Below are positions 1 through 8,288 of a stretch of DNA of 64,000 nt, in pieces. The notes below the pieces were generated by a model, which made no database searches, was not told the DNA's origin, and saw only the letters and a program-made list of their open reading frames with translations. Location of the stretch: positions 62,001 to 126,000 of the forward strand of contig CALOBV010000006.1 in the NCBI GenBank assembly GCA_942491535.1, in the 5' to 3' direction. A program made the position numbers and the translations under genes. How positions within the stretch are numbered: position 1 is the first letter of the stretch; each line of letters opens with the position of its first letter. The stretch comes from JAUVKT01 sp942491535. Lineage in GTDB: Bacteria > Bacteroidota > Bacteroidia > Bacteroidales > VadinHA17.

Positions 1-140
1 TTTTCATCTTCTACGACTTGAACTTCCTGTGCCTTTTGAGCACCATCAGTCATAGTAATTTTCCCCTGAACCGCACTATCCTGAGCAAATGCTCCAACGG
101 AAAACAGGGTAAAAATAAAAAGACAGGTAATTACTTTCAT
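1..140 (-). CDS. Secreted protein, N-terminal fragment
   Basis: The gene starts with ATG at 140 and runs out of the window. Only about 46 residues are visible: a signal peptide (charged MK start, hydrophobic core, cleavage site near AFAQ-D) followed by a short polar stretch rich in Q, V and E. This is enough to call an exported protein but not a family. The residues after the signal do not clearly match the carboxypeptidase-like plug that starts many SusC/TonB receptors, so no function is given. Confidence 0.55.
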   Translation of the reverse strand, partial: MKVITCLFIFTLFSVGAFAQDSAVQGKITMTDGAQKAQEVQVVEDE

Positions 141-369
141 AAAGTTTTTTTTTGATGTTAATATTTAATTTCTACTGTTTCAGGCGTTATTAAAGTATAA
201 ATATCAACTGAAAAAAATGAAAGTCCTAAAATATTAGCACTACGAAAACACTTCCTTACAATACCTATATGCACTTCAAAAACACTACATCCTGACTCTC
301 TTATGAGTAATAGTCTTATGAAGGTTTAATGATTTAATATAGGGAGCAGGAACCTGTCTGGTGTGGAAA

Positions 370-3237
370 TTAAAAACTCGCAAGATGTGAACTAAGATTT
401 ATTTCTCTCGAAAGGTTCATTTTTTTCCTGAGACGATATCGACCAACCTCAGCTCCCCGGTAAGAAATGTTAAGTATAGTAGCAATTTCCTTGGTAGAAA
501 TATTCATCCTGATAAACGCACATAATCTCAAGTCGTACGAAGTAAGGTCAGGATATTCATCTTTCAATCGCTTAAAAAATTCCTCATTAGCCTCATCGAA
601 GTATGTCTCAAAAATCTTAATCTGTTGTTTAATGTCAATCTCTTTTTTAATATGCTTCTTAAGCACACAGATTTTTGACCTGGCAGCATCATTTACAATA
701 AAATCCTGTATGTTATTGAGATCGTCATATACCCTGGAAAGAAACTTATTCTTATTAATAATTCCCATAGTTTGATTTGAAAGCTCCTTATCCCTGAATT
801 TCATCTCATCACGTAACTTTTCATTTCGCAATTTTATTATCTCTTTCTCAGATATAAGGGCTTCACGCTGAAATTTATCTTCCCTGTCCTTTATCTCCTG
901 TTTGTGTCTTTCCTCCTGCTTTATAGCCGACTGCCTGACACGGAACATTATATATCTTATTGTAAGGACCAAAAACACAATTATAAGCAACAGGTAGATG
1001 GAATATGCAATAAAAGACCTGCGCCAGGGAGGAGATATCTCAAAAAAGAATGAATCAGGTTCACTCTCTACTCCGTAGATATTCTTTGATTTCAGTCTGA
1101 GTTCGTAAATACCTTCGTGAAGTGTTGTGAAGTCTTTATAGTTATCACCTGACCAATCGGACCATTTATCTGAGAAACCTTCAAGAAAATAGCTAAACTC
1201 CAAAGGAAGCTCATTCTCAAAGAAGGGTGCGGCGAAGTGGAACCTGAACGAATTATTCCTGAACGGAAACTCGTAACCAGCACTTACATTACTATCCCGA
1301 ATATACAGAACAGAGTCAATATAAGGCAATTCTATACGGGTAATAAATGCCTCAAATTCTTTATTATAAGATTTTGGAGTAAGTGGAGAGTAGTGCACAA
1401 ATCCATCTTCAAGGCCAAAATAAACATTCTCTTTGTCGAAGGGATAAACAAACTCGAATTCGTTAACATAACTTCTCTTAAGCTTTCTGAAGGGTATTGT
1501 AATCCTGGTATATGACATGTCTTCATTCTGACGTATAAAGCCAGATTCCTGTTCGGCAATATACCATATAAGCCCTTCGCTATCGGTAGTTACGGTCTTA
1601 AGTTTTCCAGAATCGCCAAATATTTCATTTATTCTTTCTGAAGGCACAAATGAATCACTATCCTTATCATATTCATAAACACCATTTTTTGTAGATACAA
1701 ATATATCTTCGTTAAGTTTAAAAAGAATATTCCCAACATCAGATACCAGACCCTTTGTCTTATCATAAACAACAACTTCATTGACTGAACCATTATTCTC
1801 ACTCAATTTTATTCTAAATATTCCTCTTCCACTATGGCCAACCCATAAGTACCCTTCCGCATCCTGCAAAATGTAGCGGCTCGACTCTTCAAATCCCTCT
1901 ATTTTCTTATAAAACCTCCAGTTATTATTCACCTTTTTAAAAAGCACAAGGCCCTTGTAATGACCGGCTATCAAAAGTTCCGGATTATTTTGGAGCGAGA
2001 TAAAGTTCCATGCTCCCTGCTCATCACATATCTTTCTCGCAGATCGTCCATTCACCAGGAAAGCACCCAGGTTATGCCCGCAAAATAACTGTCCGTCAAT
2101 CACTTCAAGCGACCATACCTGCCCGGCAGTATTCTGGACAAGCTCAAAATCAGATCGGGAAGAAGATGTTTCAATTGATGTTACATAGAGACCCTGATTT
2201 GTACCCAGGTATAGTTTATCTTTAAAAACTTTACAACAGTATCCGGTTCCTATCTTTTCTGATCCAATAAAGCTGAGAGGTGAATTTGTCTCAATATAAT
2301 CAATGCCATTATCAAGACCCAGCCACAAATTCTCTGACCTATCAACATAGAGGCTTAGAACAGTATTATTTTGTATTCCAAGATCAGAATTAAGAGTATA
2401 AATAATGTTTCCATCCTTATCACAGATAACCAGGCCGCTTAATATGGTTCCAAAAGCGTAGTAGTTATCAGGAAGTGAGATAGCACAAAAAAGCCTGTTT
2501 GCAATAACATAATCATTTACAGGAGTATCCCACTCTTCAATTTGCCCATCTTCCAGAACATATATCCCATTATATGTGGTGCCAATAAGTGTTTTATTTC
2601 CTTCCATATCAAGGATTGCACTCACCTCCTTATCACGGTATTCTTTCCACCAGGGCAGGTCTATCAATTCGCCATTTCTAAATTCAAAAAGCCCTATTCC
2701 AGGTTCATGAATAATGAGTTGTTTGTCTTTCACAAAGGAAAAATGAAAGAGGTTCTCAGGTTCAATAACGTCAATTCTGCCATTATTATACAAAAACAAA
2801 TAATCATAGCACTGAAATACTATACCGCTGTCAACTTCATAAATACGCCAGATATCATCGAATTCCCTATACTTTTCCGGGACAAGGTCCTTGAGACTTT
2901 CAAAATAAGAGTCCCTGTTATCTTCTCTTTTTACAATTCCAAAGTCGTTTATTAATCCTGCATAAATCGTATTCTGACTATCAACCAGTATACTTCTCAA
3001 AGGAGAATTTGCAGATACCCTGGTAAGTGACCATTCCACACCATTAAAACACAATAGTCCATCGTTATTGGCAAAATATATAAATCCATCCTGATCCTGG
3101 TCGATTACCCAATTCTGAGTCCCGGCATTATATTCTGATTTCGGAAAATTTCTGATGTTAGGAATGCCGATATATGATTTCTGAGCATTAGCTATGATTG
3201 AAAGGGATAGAAATAATATACACAGAGCACTTTTCAT
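370..3237 (-). CDS. Two-component-type propeller/triple-tyrosine regulator with C-terminal HTH
   Basis: A 955-residue membrane sensor-regulator. A signal peptide (residues 1-18) is followed by a long periplasmic region of beta-propeller repeats (for example VIDQDQDGFIYFANNDGL and similar D-x-G-x-I/L-W/Y blocks). A Y_Y_Y (triple tyrosine) domain follows at about 670-735, then one membrane helix at about 742-765, a cytoplasmic coiled coil to about 850, and a LuxR-like helix-turn-helix at about 885-940 (STKEIATILNIS...RYRLRKKM). The architecture resembles hybrid two-component systems for glycan sensing, but histidine kinase and receiver domains are absent and the HTH is attached directly to the coiled coil. 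Known relatives are common in Bacteroidota and their ligands are mostly unknown. No polysaccharide-utilisation genes lie beside it here, so the signal is open. Family call is strong; role is inferred. Confidence 0.85.
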   Translation of the reverse strand: MKSALCILFLSLSIIANAQKSYIGIPNIRNFPKSEYNAGTQNWVIDQDQDGFIYFANNDGLLCFNGVEWSLTRVSANSPLRSILVDSQNTIYAGLINDFGIVKREDNRDSYFESLKDLVPEKYREFDDIWRIYEVDSGIVFQCYDYLFLYNNGRIDVIEPENLFHFSFVKDKQLIIHEPGIGLFEFRNGELIDLPWWKEYRDKEVSAILDMEGNKTLIGTTYNGIYVLEDGQIEEWDTPVNDYVIANRLFCAISLPDNYYAFGTILSGLVICDKDGNIIYTLNSDLGIQNNTVLSLYVDRSENLWLGLDNGIDYIETNSPLSFIGSEKIGTGYCCKVFKDKLYLGTNQGLYVTSIETSSSRSDFELVQNTAGQVWSLEVIDGQLFCGHNLGAFLVNGRSARKICDEQGAWNFISLQNNPELLIAGHYKGLVLFKKVNNNWRFYKKIEGFEESSRYILQDAEGYLWVGHSGRGIFRIKLSENNGSVNEVVVYDKTKGLVSDVGNILFKLNEDIFVSTKNGVYEYDKDSDSFVPSERINEIFGDSGKLKTVTTDSEGLIWYIAEQESGFIRQNEDMSYTRITIPFRKLKRSYVNEFEFVYPFDKENVYFGLEDGFVHYSPLTPKSYNKEFEAFITRIELPYIDSVLYIRDSNVSAGYEFPFRNNSFRFHFAAPFFENELPLEFSYFLEGFSDKWSDWSGDNYKDFTTLHEGIYELRLKSKNIYGVESEPDSFFFEISPPWRRSFIAYSIYLLLIIVFLVLTIRYIMFRVRQSAIKQEERHKQEIKDREDKFQREALISEKEIIKLRNEKLRDEMKFRDKELSNQTMGIINKNKFLSRVYDDLNNIQDFIVNDAARSKICVLKKHIKKEIDIKQQIKIFETYFDEANEEFFKRLKDEYPDLTSYDLRLCAFIRMNISTKEIATILNISYRGAEVGRYRLRKKMNLSREINLSSHLASF

Positions 3238-3449
3238 AGCTGAATTTATGAACTGTTAATTTAACCAATTATAATTAATTAGTAAAACTGAACAAACAAA
3301 TAGATATTTGTACCCAGGCCTGCCAAATACCAGAAGGTTATATATTAATCAGTTACAAACAACATTCGACATATAGCGTCTGATTTCAGGAGCATTAATT
3401 TGATATTCTTGCAAGCGCCTCAGATAATGAGTAAACGAATAAAATTCAT

Positions 3450-4817
3450 TTATTTTTCTCTGTTTAAAGGTAATTCAATCCCAAATCCTCCTTTTTTATC
3501 TTCCCTTTTCAGCATAAAGGCAAAAAACAAACCAAGCAGACCCAGAACTGAAAACATCAGTATTGTTGAACTGTAATCTGCTACTTCAGGGTTTCCCGGA
3601 TTAGTCTTATCGAGAATAAGGCCTGCAATAAGCGGGAAGCCCCAGAGACCAAGATTTTGTATTGAATACATTAAACCGTATGCTGTTCCAATCTGTTTTT
3701 CGGGCACCAGCTTCACCATGCTGGGCCACATCGAGGCTGGGACCAGTGAGAAGGCTATGCCAAGTAATACCATCGGGATATAGGGCATCATATTGGTAAG
3801 ACTAAATATCAGGTGAACAACCAGGAGGGTAAGCGATCCGAATATCATAGCAGTTGCACTCCTTCCCTTCCTGTCGATCAGCCACCCAAAGAGAGGAGTA
3901 AATATCAAGGTTCCCAGGGGCAGAAGCGATGTTATTCTTCCGCTAACTATATCAGTAAGCCCAAACTTATCTGCGAAGAAGTCGGGTGCATAAGCCATAA
4001 AGGGAAATACTGCAGAATAGAATGTTACACAAAGTAAAGCGATATAGATATAAGCCCTGTTGGTAAGTAGCCTGAAAACATCACCCATAACAAATTTCTC
4101 TTTCTTCTCTTCTACAAAATCTTCGGCACTTTCAACTGCCCTGTCGTATTTAGCATCAAACAGCATATATACAAGGAAGGCAAGCAGACCCGAAAGAACC
4201 AGGATGGCCGCCAACCATATTGCTCCGGAAAGGTTTGCCCCATCCCTGGCAACCACCGGTGAGACTTGCAGGGCAGCAAAAGTTCCAAGCCTGCCAAAGC
4301 CAACCTTCAGTCCGAATGCCAGCGCAAGATCTTTTCCCTTAAACCACTTTACGAGGATCTTACTTACAACAACAATAGTTGTTTCTGCTCCCAGCCCAAA
4401 AAAGAACCTGCCAAGAAGCATCATCTTTAGTTCGGGCGATTTACCTGTCCAGAATGAATCAAAGAGATTATGTCCAATACCACCAGAGCCAAAATAATCG
4501 GATGCTCCATAGGCAGTAAGAAGGGCTCCGAAAGCCATAAAGCTTACAAACATAAAGCCGGTTCTCCTGATACCCAGCTTATCGAGAATTATTCCCCCGA
4601 TAACTGCCATCAACAGGAAGGTGTTAGGGATGGAATAGAATGAAACAAATAAACCATAATCGGTATTGGTGAAAGCAAACTCAGCTTTCAGAAGATCCTT
4701 AAGTGTAGAAAAGGCATCATAGAAATAATAATTTACCGACAGGATAAATCCAACCAGTATCAGAATACCCCACCTTAATGCATTTGACTCGTTTATTGCC
4801 TTGCTTATTTTTTCCAT
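3450..4817 (-). CDS. MFS transporter
   Basis: A 455-residue major facilitator superfamily carrier of the inner membrane with about twelve hydrophobic helices. The loop after helix 2 carries the MFS-type signature (GGIILDKLGIRRTG), repeated in the second half as FGWLIDRKGRSA. An acidic and lysine-rich central loop (around VESAEDFVEEKKEKF) separates the halves. An in-frame TTG at 4838 would add seven residues, but it sits inside a perfect -7 box (4836-4843), so I prefer the ATG at 4817. The sequence recalls bacterial relatives of the MFSD1 branch, but the substrate cannot be read from it. It is monocistronic, between the sensor gene and a repeat-filled gap. Confidence 0.85.
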   Translation of the reverse strand: MEKISKAINESNALRWGILILVGFILSVNYYFYDAFSTLKDLLKAEFAFTNTDYGLFVSFYSIPNTFLLMAVIGGIILDKLGIRRTGFMFVSFMAFGALLTAYGASDYFGSGGIGHNLFDSFWTGKSPELKMMLLGRFFFGLGAETTIVVVSKILVKWFKGKDLALAFGLKVGFGRLGTFAALQVSPVVARDGANLSGAIWLAAILVLSGLLAFLVYMLFDAKYDRAVESAEDFVEEKKEKFVMGDVFRLLTNRAYIYIALLCVTFYSAVFPFMAYAPDFFADKFGLTDIVSGRITSLLPLGTLIFTPLFGWLIDRKGRSATAMIFGSLTLLVVHLIFSLTNMMPYIPMVLLGIAFSLVPASMWPSMVKLVPEKQIGTAYGLMYSIQNLGLWGFPLIAGLILDKTNPGNPEVADYSSTILMFSVLGLLGLFFAFMLKREDKKGGFGIELPLNREK

Positions 4818-4835
4818 TCCAGAAAATTTATCTGA

Positions 4836-4843
4836 CAAATATA
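4836..4843 (-). promoter_or_regulatory. Bacteroidota -7 box of the MFS gene
   Basis: The minus strand reads TATATTTG, a perfect match to the TAnnTTTG -7 element, 18 nt before the chosen ATG. No clear TTG sits at the -33 distance, so this is a partial match. Confidence 0.45.
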
Positions 4844-4854
4844 AAAATAAGTTT

Positions 4855-5107
4855 AATCGTTTAGGTGTGTAAGTGTTGAATCGTTTAGGTGTGTAAGTGT
4901 TGAATCGTTTAGATGGGTAAGTGTTGAATCGTTTAGATGAGTAATCGTTAAAAAATCGTTAACGAAAAAGAAACAATTTAACGATTTAACAACTCAACAA
5001 CTTAACGTTTTAACGATTTAACAACTCAACAACTTAACAACTCAACAACTTAACAATTTAACAATTCAACATTTTTTAACAATTTAACAATTCAACATTT
5101 TTTAACT
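4855..5107. repeat. Octamer-period tandem repeat array filling the 4839-5144 gap
   Basis: The gap between the divergent MFS and plug-protein genes is almost entirely repeats of period 8. The left block (4855-4944) has three and a part copies of a 24-bp unit that is itself three octamers (AATCGTTT, AGGTGTGT, AAGTGTTG). The right block (4972-5107) is about sixteen octamers of the form AACNNNTY (AACAATTT, AACGATTT, AACAACTC, AACAACTT), with two copies stretched to ten bases (AACATTTTTT). No open frame crosses it. Confidence 0.85.
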
Positions 5108-5144
5108 TTCTTTATCGCGGCATTGTTTTTGATCAAGAACGAAT

Positions 5145-6422
5145 ATGAAAGTTATCGGACTCAGTACACTGGTAGTTTTTCTCCTCAATATATCACTTCA
5201 TTCACAGGATGAGGTAATGAAGGATAGGGTATATAATGATGATATTAAGAGTGTTAGACTGCATAAAGCAGAATGGAACCTGAGCTACCCCCTTCTTGAT
5301 CTTGAAAGCGATGAGACATTAATTCTTCACTTTGATCTGCTGGGCAGCAAGATTGAAACCTACTATTATACCTTTATTCATTGCGACAAGGATTGGAATG
5401 AATCTGAGATCTACCCTGCTGATTATCTTGAGGGTTTCTATGAAAACCAGGTCGATGATTATAAAATGTCGTTCAATACAACAGTTAATTATATTCACTA
5501 TTCGGTCAGTTTTCCAAACAATGATGTCCGGTTTAAATATTCAGGAAATTACATTATAAAGGTTTATCCGATTGGGGAAGCTGACAACCCGCTGGTAACA
5601 AAAAGATTTATGGTATCGGAACAGAAAGCCAGAATTTCTGCCCTGCCTCAAAGACCCAAGTTAGCTTCAGAATACAGCACCGCTCAGCAAATAGATTTTG
5701 ATGTCGACTATTCAGGACTAAGAATAAGTGACCCTCACAGGGCAATATTTGCCACCATCATGCAGAATGGAAGGTGGGACATGGCGTCAAATAATATTAA
5801 GCCTGATTTCCTGGGTAATAATAAGATGATATTTAATGATCTTTCGGGAAAAAACATATTTAAGGGAGGCAGCGAATTCAGGTACTTCGATATTAAGAGC
5901 CTGAGGTATCATACAGAGTATGTGAGGGCGGTAGAGCATGAGATGGGAAACTATCATGTTTATCTTATACCTTCCGAAGACAGGTCTTCGAGTCAGTATT
6001 TTTATCACCAGGACTTTAATGGCAAGTATTTCACTGCGATACAGGAAGGAAGAGATCACGAGATTGAAGCCGACTATGTATATGTGTATTTCACCCTTCC
6101 ATCACAATTTCCGGTAAAAAATGGTGATGTATATATTTTAGGAGAGTTGTCAGATTGGGATCTGAAGGAGTCTAACAGGATGAGATATAACACAGAAAGC
6201 AGGAGATACGAAGCTACCATGCTACTGAAGCAGGGATGGTACAATTATATATACGCTGTAAAAGACAGTGAGGGTAATACAATTGAAGAAAGATCGTTTG
6301 AAAGTAATCATTTCGATACCGAGAATGATTACCTGATTTTAATCTACCTGCGTGAGCCGATGGAAAGATATGACAGGTTGATATCTTACAAAATCACAAA
6401 TACTCTTAACTGGCAGGACTAG
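5145..6422 (+). CDS. Type IX secretion system plug-domain protein (DUF5103 family)
   Basis: A 425-residue exported protein with a signal peptide (residues 1-20, ending LHSQ). It matches the DUF5103 family, now described as the plug protein of the type IX secretion translocon: an N-terminal beta-sandwich with the conserved YYYTFIHCDKDWNES block (about 73-87) and a long middle region with an RYFDIKSLRYHTEYV stretch. The C-terminal part (about 325 onwards) contains GDVYILGELSDWDLKESN, typical of an immunoglobulin/early-set fold. In studied systems the plug closes the lateral gate of the SprA channel. Its stop codon shares the four bases CTAG with the stop of convergent mogA. Confidence 0.85.
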   Translation: MKVIGLSTLVVFLLNISLHSQDEVMKDRVYNDDIKSVRLHKAEWNLSYPLLDLESDETLILHFDLLGSKIETYYYTFIHCDKDWNESEIYPADYLEGFYENQVDDYKMSFNTTVNYIHYSVSFPNNDVRFKYSGNYIIKVYPIGEADNPLVTKRFMVSEQKARISALPQRPKLASEYSTAQQIDFDVDYSGLRISDPHRAIFATIMQNGRWDMASNNIKPDFLGNNKMIFNDLSGKNIFKGGSEFRYFDIKSLRYHTEYVRAVEHEMGNYHVYLIPSEDRSSSQYFYHQDFNGKYFTAIQEGRDHEIEADYVYVYFTLPSQFPVKNGDVYILGELSDWDLKESNRMRYNTESRRYEATMLLKQGWYNYIYAVKDSEGNTIEERSFESNHFDTENDYLILIYLREPMERYDRLISYKITNTLNWQD

Positions 6423-6931
6423 TGTTTAGAGTGCACATCAACACCGTATTGCATATATATAGCGTGTTGAAGAGTTTTAAGTATCTCTGTCATATATTCT
6501 TTTACTGCTTTTACTGATCCGGGAAGGGTATAAATAATTGATTTACCCTTAATTCCGGCTACACCCCTGCTAAGCAATGCATTTGGTTTTTCCATTCCAT
6601 ACTTAACCCTTATCAGCTCCATAATCCCGGGAATCTCAAAATCGAGCAGGTCTTTTACGGTATCTACTGTAAAATCGCGGGGTCCGATTCCTGTTCCTCC
6701 CGTTGTTATAATTATATTATAGGTCTGTGATGATTCGTTAATAAGCTGCCTGAGAATCGCAATATCATCGGGTAATACCTCGATCTCTGAATCAAGCACC
6801 CAGTCTATGGACTTGAAGTACTCATCAAGCATGGTTTTAACCGTGGGGCCACTTAGATCTTCGTATTCACCCGCATGAGCCCTGTCGCTAAGGGTAATAA
6901 CCAATGCTTCAAATTTATCTGGTAATATCAT
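6419..6931 (-). CDS. mogA: Molybdopterin adenylyltransferase MogA/MoaB family
   Basis: A 170-residue cytoplasmic enzyme of the MogA/MoaB fold, which adenylates molybdopterin before metal insertion by MoeA. The nucleotide-binding signature TTGGTGIGPRDFT lies at residues 76-88, a conserved PGIMELIR helix at about 101-108, and the closing YTLPGS(V)KAV motif at about 134-143. The length is normal. The start overlaps moaC by 17 bp, so the two are translationally coupled; this is the last gene of the cofactor run. Because AOR-type enzymes use tungsten, the archaeal-style MoaB role (preparing pterin for tungsten) is likely, but MogA and MoaB cannot be told apart by eye. Confidence 0.9.
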   Translation of the reverse strand: MILPDKFEALVITLSDRAHAGEYEDLSGPTVKTMLDEYFKSIDWVLDSEIEVLPDDIAILRQLINESSQTYNIIITTGGTGIGPRDFTVDTVKDLLDFEIPGIMELIRVKYGMEKPNALLSRGVAGIKGKSIIYTLPGSVKAVKEYMTEILKTLQHAIYMQYGVDVHSKH

Positions 6932-7373
6932 ATTTTTTCTTTTCTATTAGTTCAACATTATCAATAACCATGCCCTTGTCAGCGGCTTTGCACATATCGT
7001 ATACTGTAAGCAAAGCTATGCTTACGGCAGTAAGAGCTTCCATTTCTATGCCTGTTTTGCCATGAGACCGGCATATAGCCTCAACCGATACTCCTGAAGC
7101 ATCAATCTCAGCTTTTACAGAGACCTTATCAATAAGTATATTATGACAGAGTGGTATCAGCTCAAATGTCTTTTTTGCAGCCTGAACACCTGCCACTTCA
7201 GCCAGTGTAAGAACGTCGCCTTTTTTTAACTCGTTATCCTTAATTAATTGGATGGTATCTTTTCCCAGGGTGATATGGCCAGTGGCCCTGGCTTCCCTTA
7301 TTTGATCAGGTTTTCCACCTACATCAACCATCCTGGCCCTGCCTTCTTTATCTGTATGTGATAGTTCACTCAT
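6915..7373 (-). CDS. moaC: Cyclic pyranopterin monophosphate synthase MoaC
   Basis: A 152-residue enzyme that turns 3',8-cyclo-GTP (made by MoaA) into cyclic pyranopterin monophosphate. Family landmarks are all present: the N-terminal HTDKEGRARMVDVG, LIPLCHNI with His77, KTGIEMEALTAVSIALLTVYDMCKAADK split over about 106-133 with the E-M-E pair (110 and 112), Asp126 and the following lysines. Length is standard. It overlaps mogA by 17 bp and lies 114 bp downstream of moaA across a heptamer repeat, so it may be read through from the upstream genes or have its own start of transcription. Confidence 0.95.
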   Translation of the reverse strand: MSELSHTDKEGRARMVDVGGKPDQIREARATGHITLGKDTIQLIKDNELKKGDVLTLAEVAGVQAAKKTFELIPLCHNILIDKVSVKAEIDASGVSVEAICRSHGKTGIEMEALTAVSIALLTVYDMCKAADKGMVIDNVELIEKKKYDITR

Positions 7374-7450
7374 AGTATATTCTTATTTGGGTACAGATCC
7401 CTCATCGCTTCGCTCTATCGGGATGACATGACTAAACCAATGCTCCTTTC

Positions 7451-7485
7451 TCTTTGCTCTTTGCTCTTTGCCCTTTGCTCCCTGC
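7451..7485. repeat. Heptamer tandem repeat (TCTTTGC)
   Basis: Five consecutive 7-bp units between moaA and moaC: TCTTTGC three times, then CCTTTGC and TCCCTGC. The copies sit directly after the moaA stop codon when read on the minus strand. Confidence 0.75.
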
Positions 7486-7487
7486 CT

Positions 7488-8288
7488 TTATCCCCCTAAG
7501 TTATAAAAGTTTGATGTATTATTCACACTTCCACACCTGGGTTTTTGATCAACAGCCTGTTTAATAGCCTCTTCGTATCCCAGGTCCCTGACGCTAAACT
7601 CAAGATTATTAAACAGGCATGGCTTAACCATTCCATTTGCGGTAAGCCTGAGTCTGTTACATATGGCGCAATTACCCCCATCACCACCTTCCACTATGCT
7701 GAACTTACCACCGGAAAGGCTCATTTCCTTTATATAACGAATCTGTATTCCCATGTCGTTAGCAAATTTTGTAACCTCCACAGCATCAGGCTCATCATGG
7801 CTTTGCTTAATAACACAATTGATTTTCACCGGTAATAATCCTGCATCAATAGCGGCATTTATTCCTTCCAGTACAGAATTGATATCGCCGCCCCTGGTAA
7901 TGTAGCTGTACTTTTCTTCATCCATGGTATCCAGGCTTATATTAATCCTGTTAAGTCCGGCCTGTTTAAGGTCTCTTGCATATTTCCCCAGGAGTATAGC
8001 ATTACTTGTCATCGACAAATCCGTGATACCCTCGATCTGGCCTATCATTCCTACCAGGTCGACAATTCCCTTTCTTACAAGGGGCTCTCCTCCTGTTATT
8101 CTTACTTTGCTAATACCATTATTTACAGCTACCCTGGTAAATTCTGTAATTTCATCAAAACTCAGGATATCTGAATGTGAAATTAGCTTCACACCTTCTT
8201 CCGGCATACAATACCTGCATCTCAGGTTGCACCTGTCGGTAACTGATATCCTCAGATAGTTTATTTTCCTTTTAAATCTGTCGTACAT
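7488..8288 (-). CDS. moaA: GTP 3',8-cyclase MoaA (compact form)
   Basis: A radical-SAM enzyme for the first step of pterin cofactor synthesis. The SAM-binding cluster is Cys20, Cys24 and Cys27 (CNLRCRYC), followed by the SAM-contacting TGGEPL at 66-71. The second, GTP-binding 4Fe-4S cluster is Cys207, Cys210 and Cys224 (CX2CX13C). The C-terminal Gly-Gly needed for activity is at 265-266. At 266 residues it is about 60 shorter than usual. The missing part lies between IRYIKEM (184-189) and the second cluster, where a short glycine-rich segment (FSIVEGGDGGN) replaces it. All catalytic cysteines survive, so I read it as a compact working enzyme. It overlaps moeA by 17 bp. Confidence 0.92.
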   Translation of the reverse strand: MYDRFKRKINYLRISVTDRCNLRCRYCMPEEGVKLISHSDILSFDEITEFTRVAVNNGISKVRITGGEPLVRKGIVDLVGMIGQIEGITDLSMTSNAILLGKYARDLKQAGLNRINISLDTMDEEKYSYITRGGDINSVLEGINAAIDAGLLPVKINCVIKQSHDEPDAVEVTKFANDMGIQIRYIKEMSLSGGKFSIVEGGDGGNCAICNRLRLTANGMVKPCLFNNLEFSVRDLGYEEAIKQAVDQKPRCGSVNNTSNFYNLGG

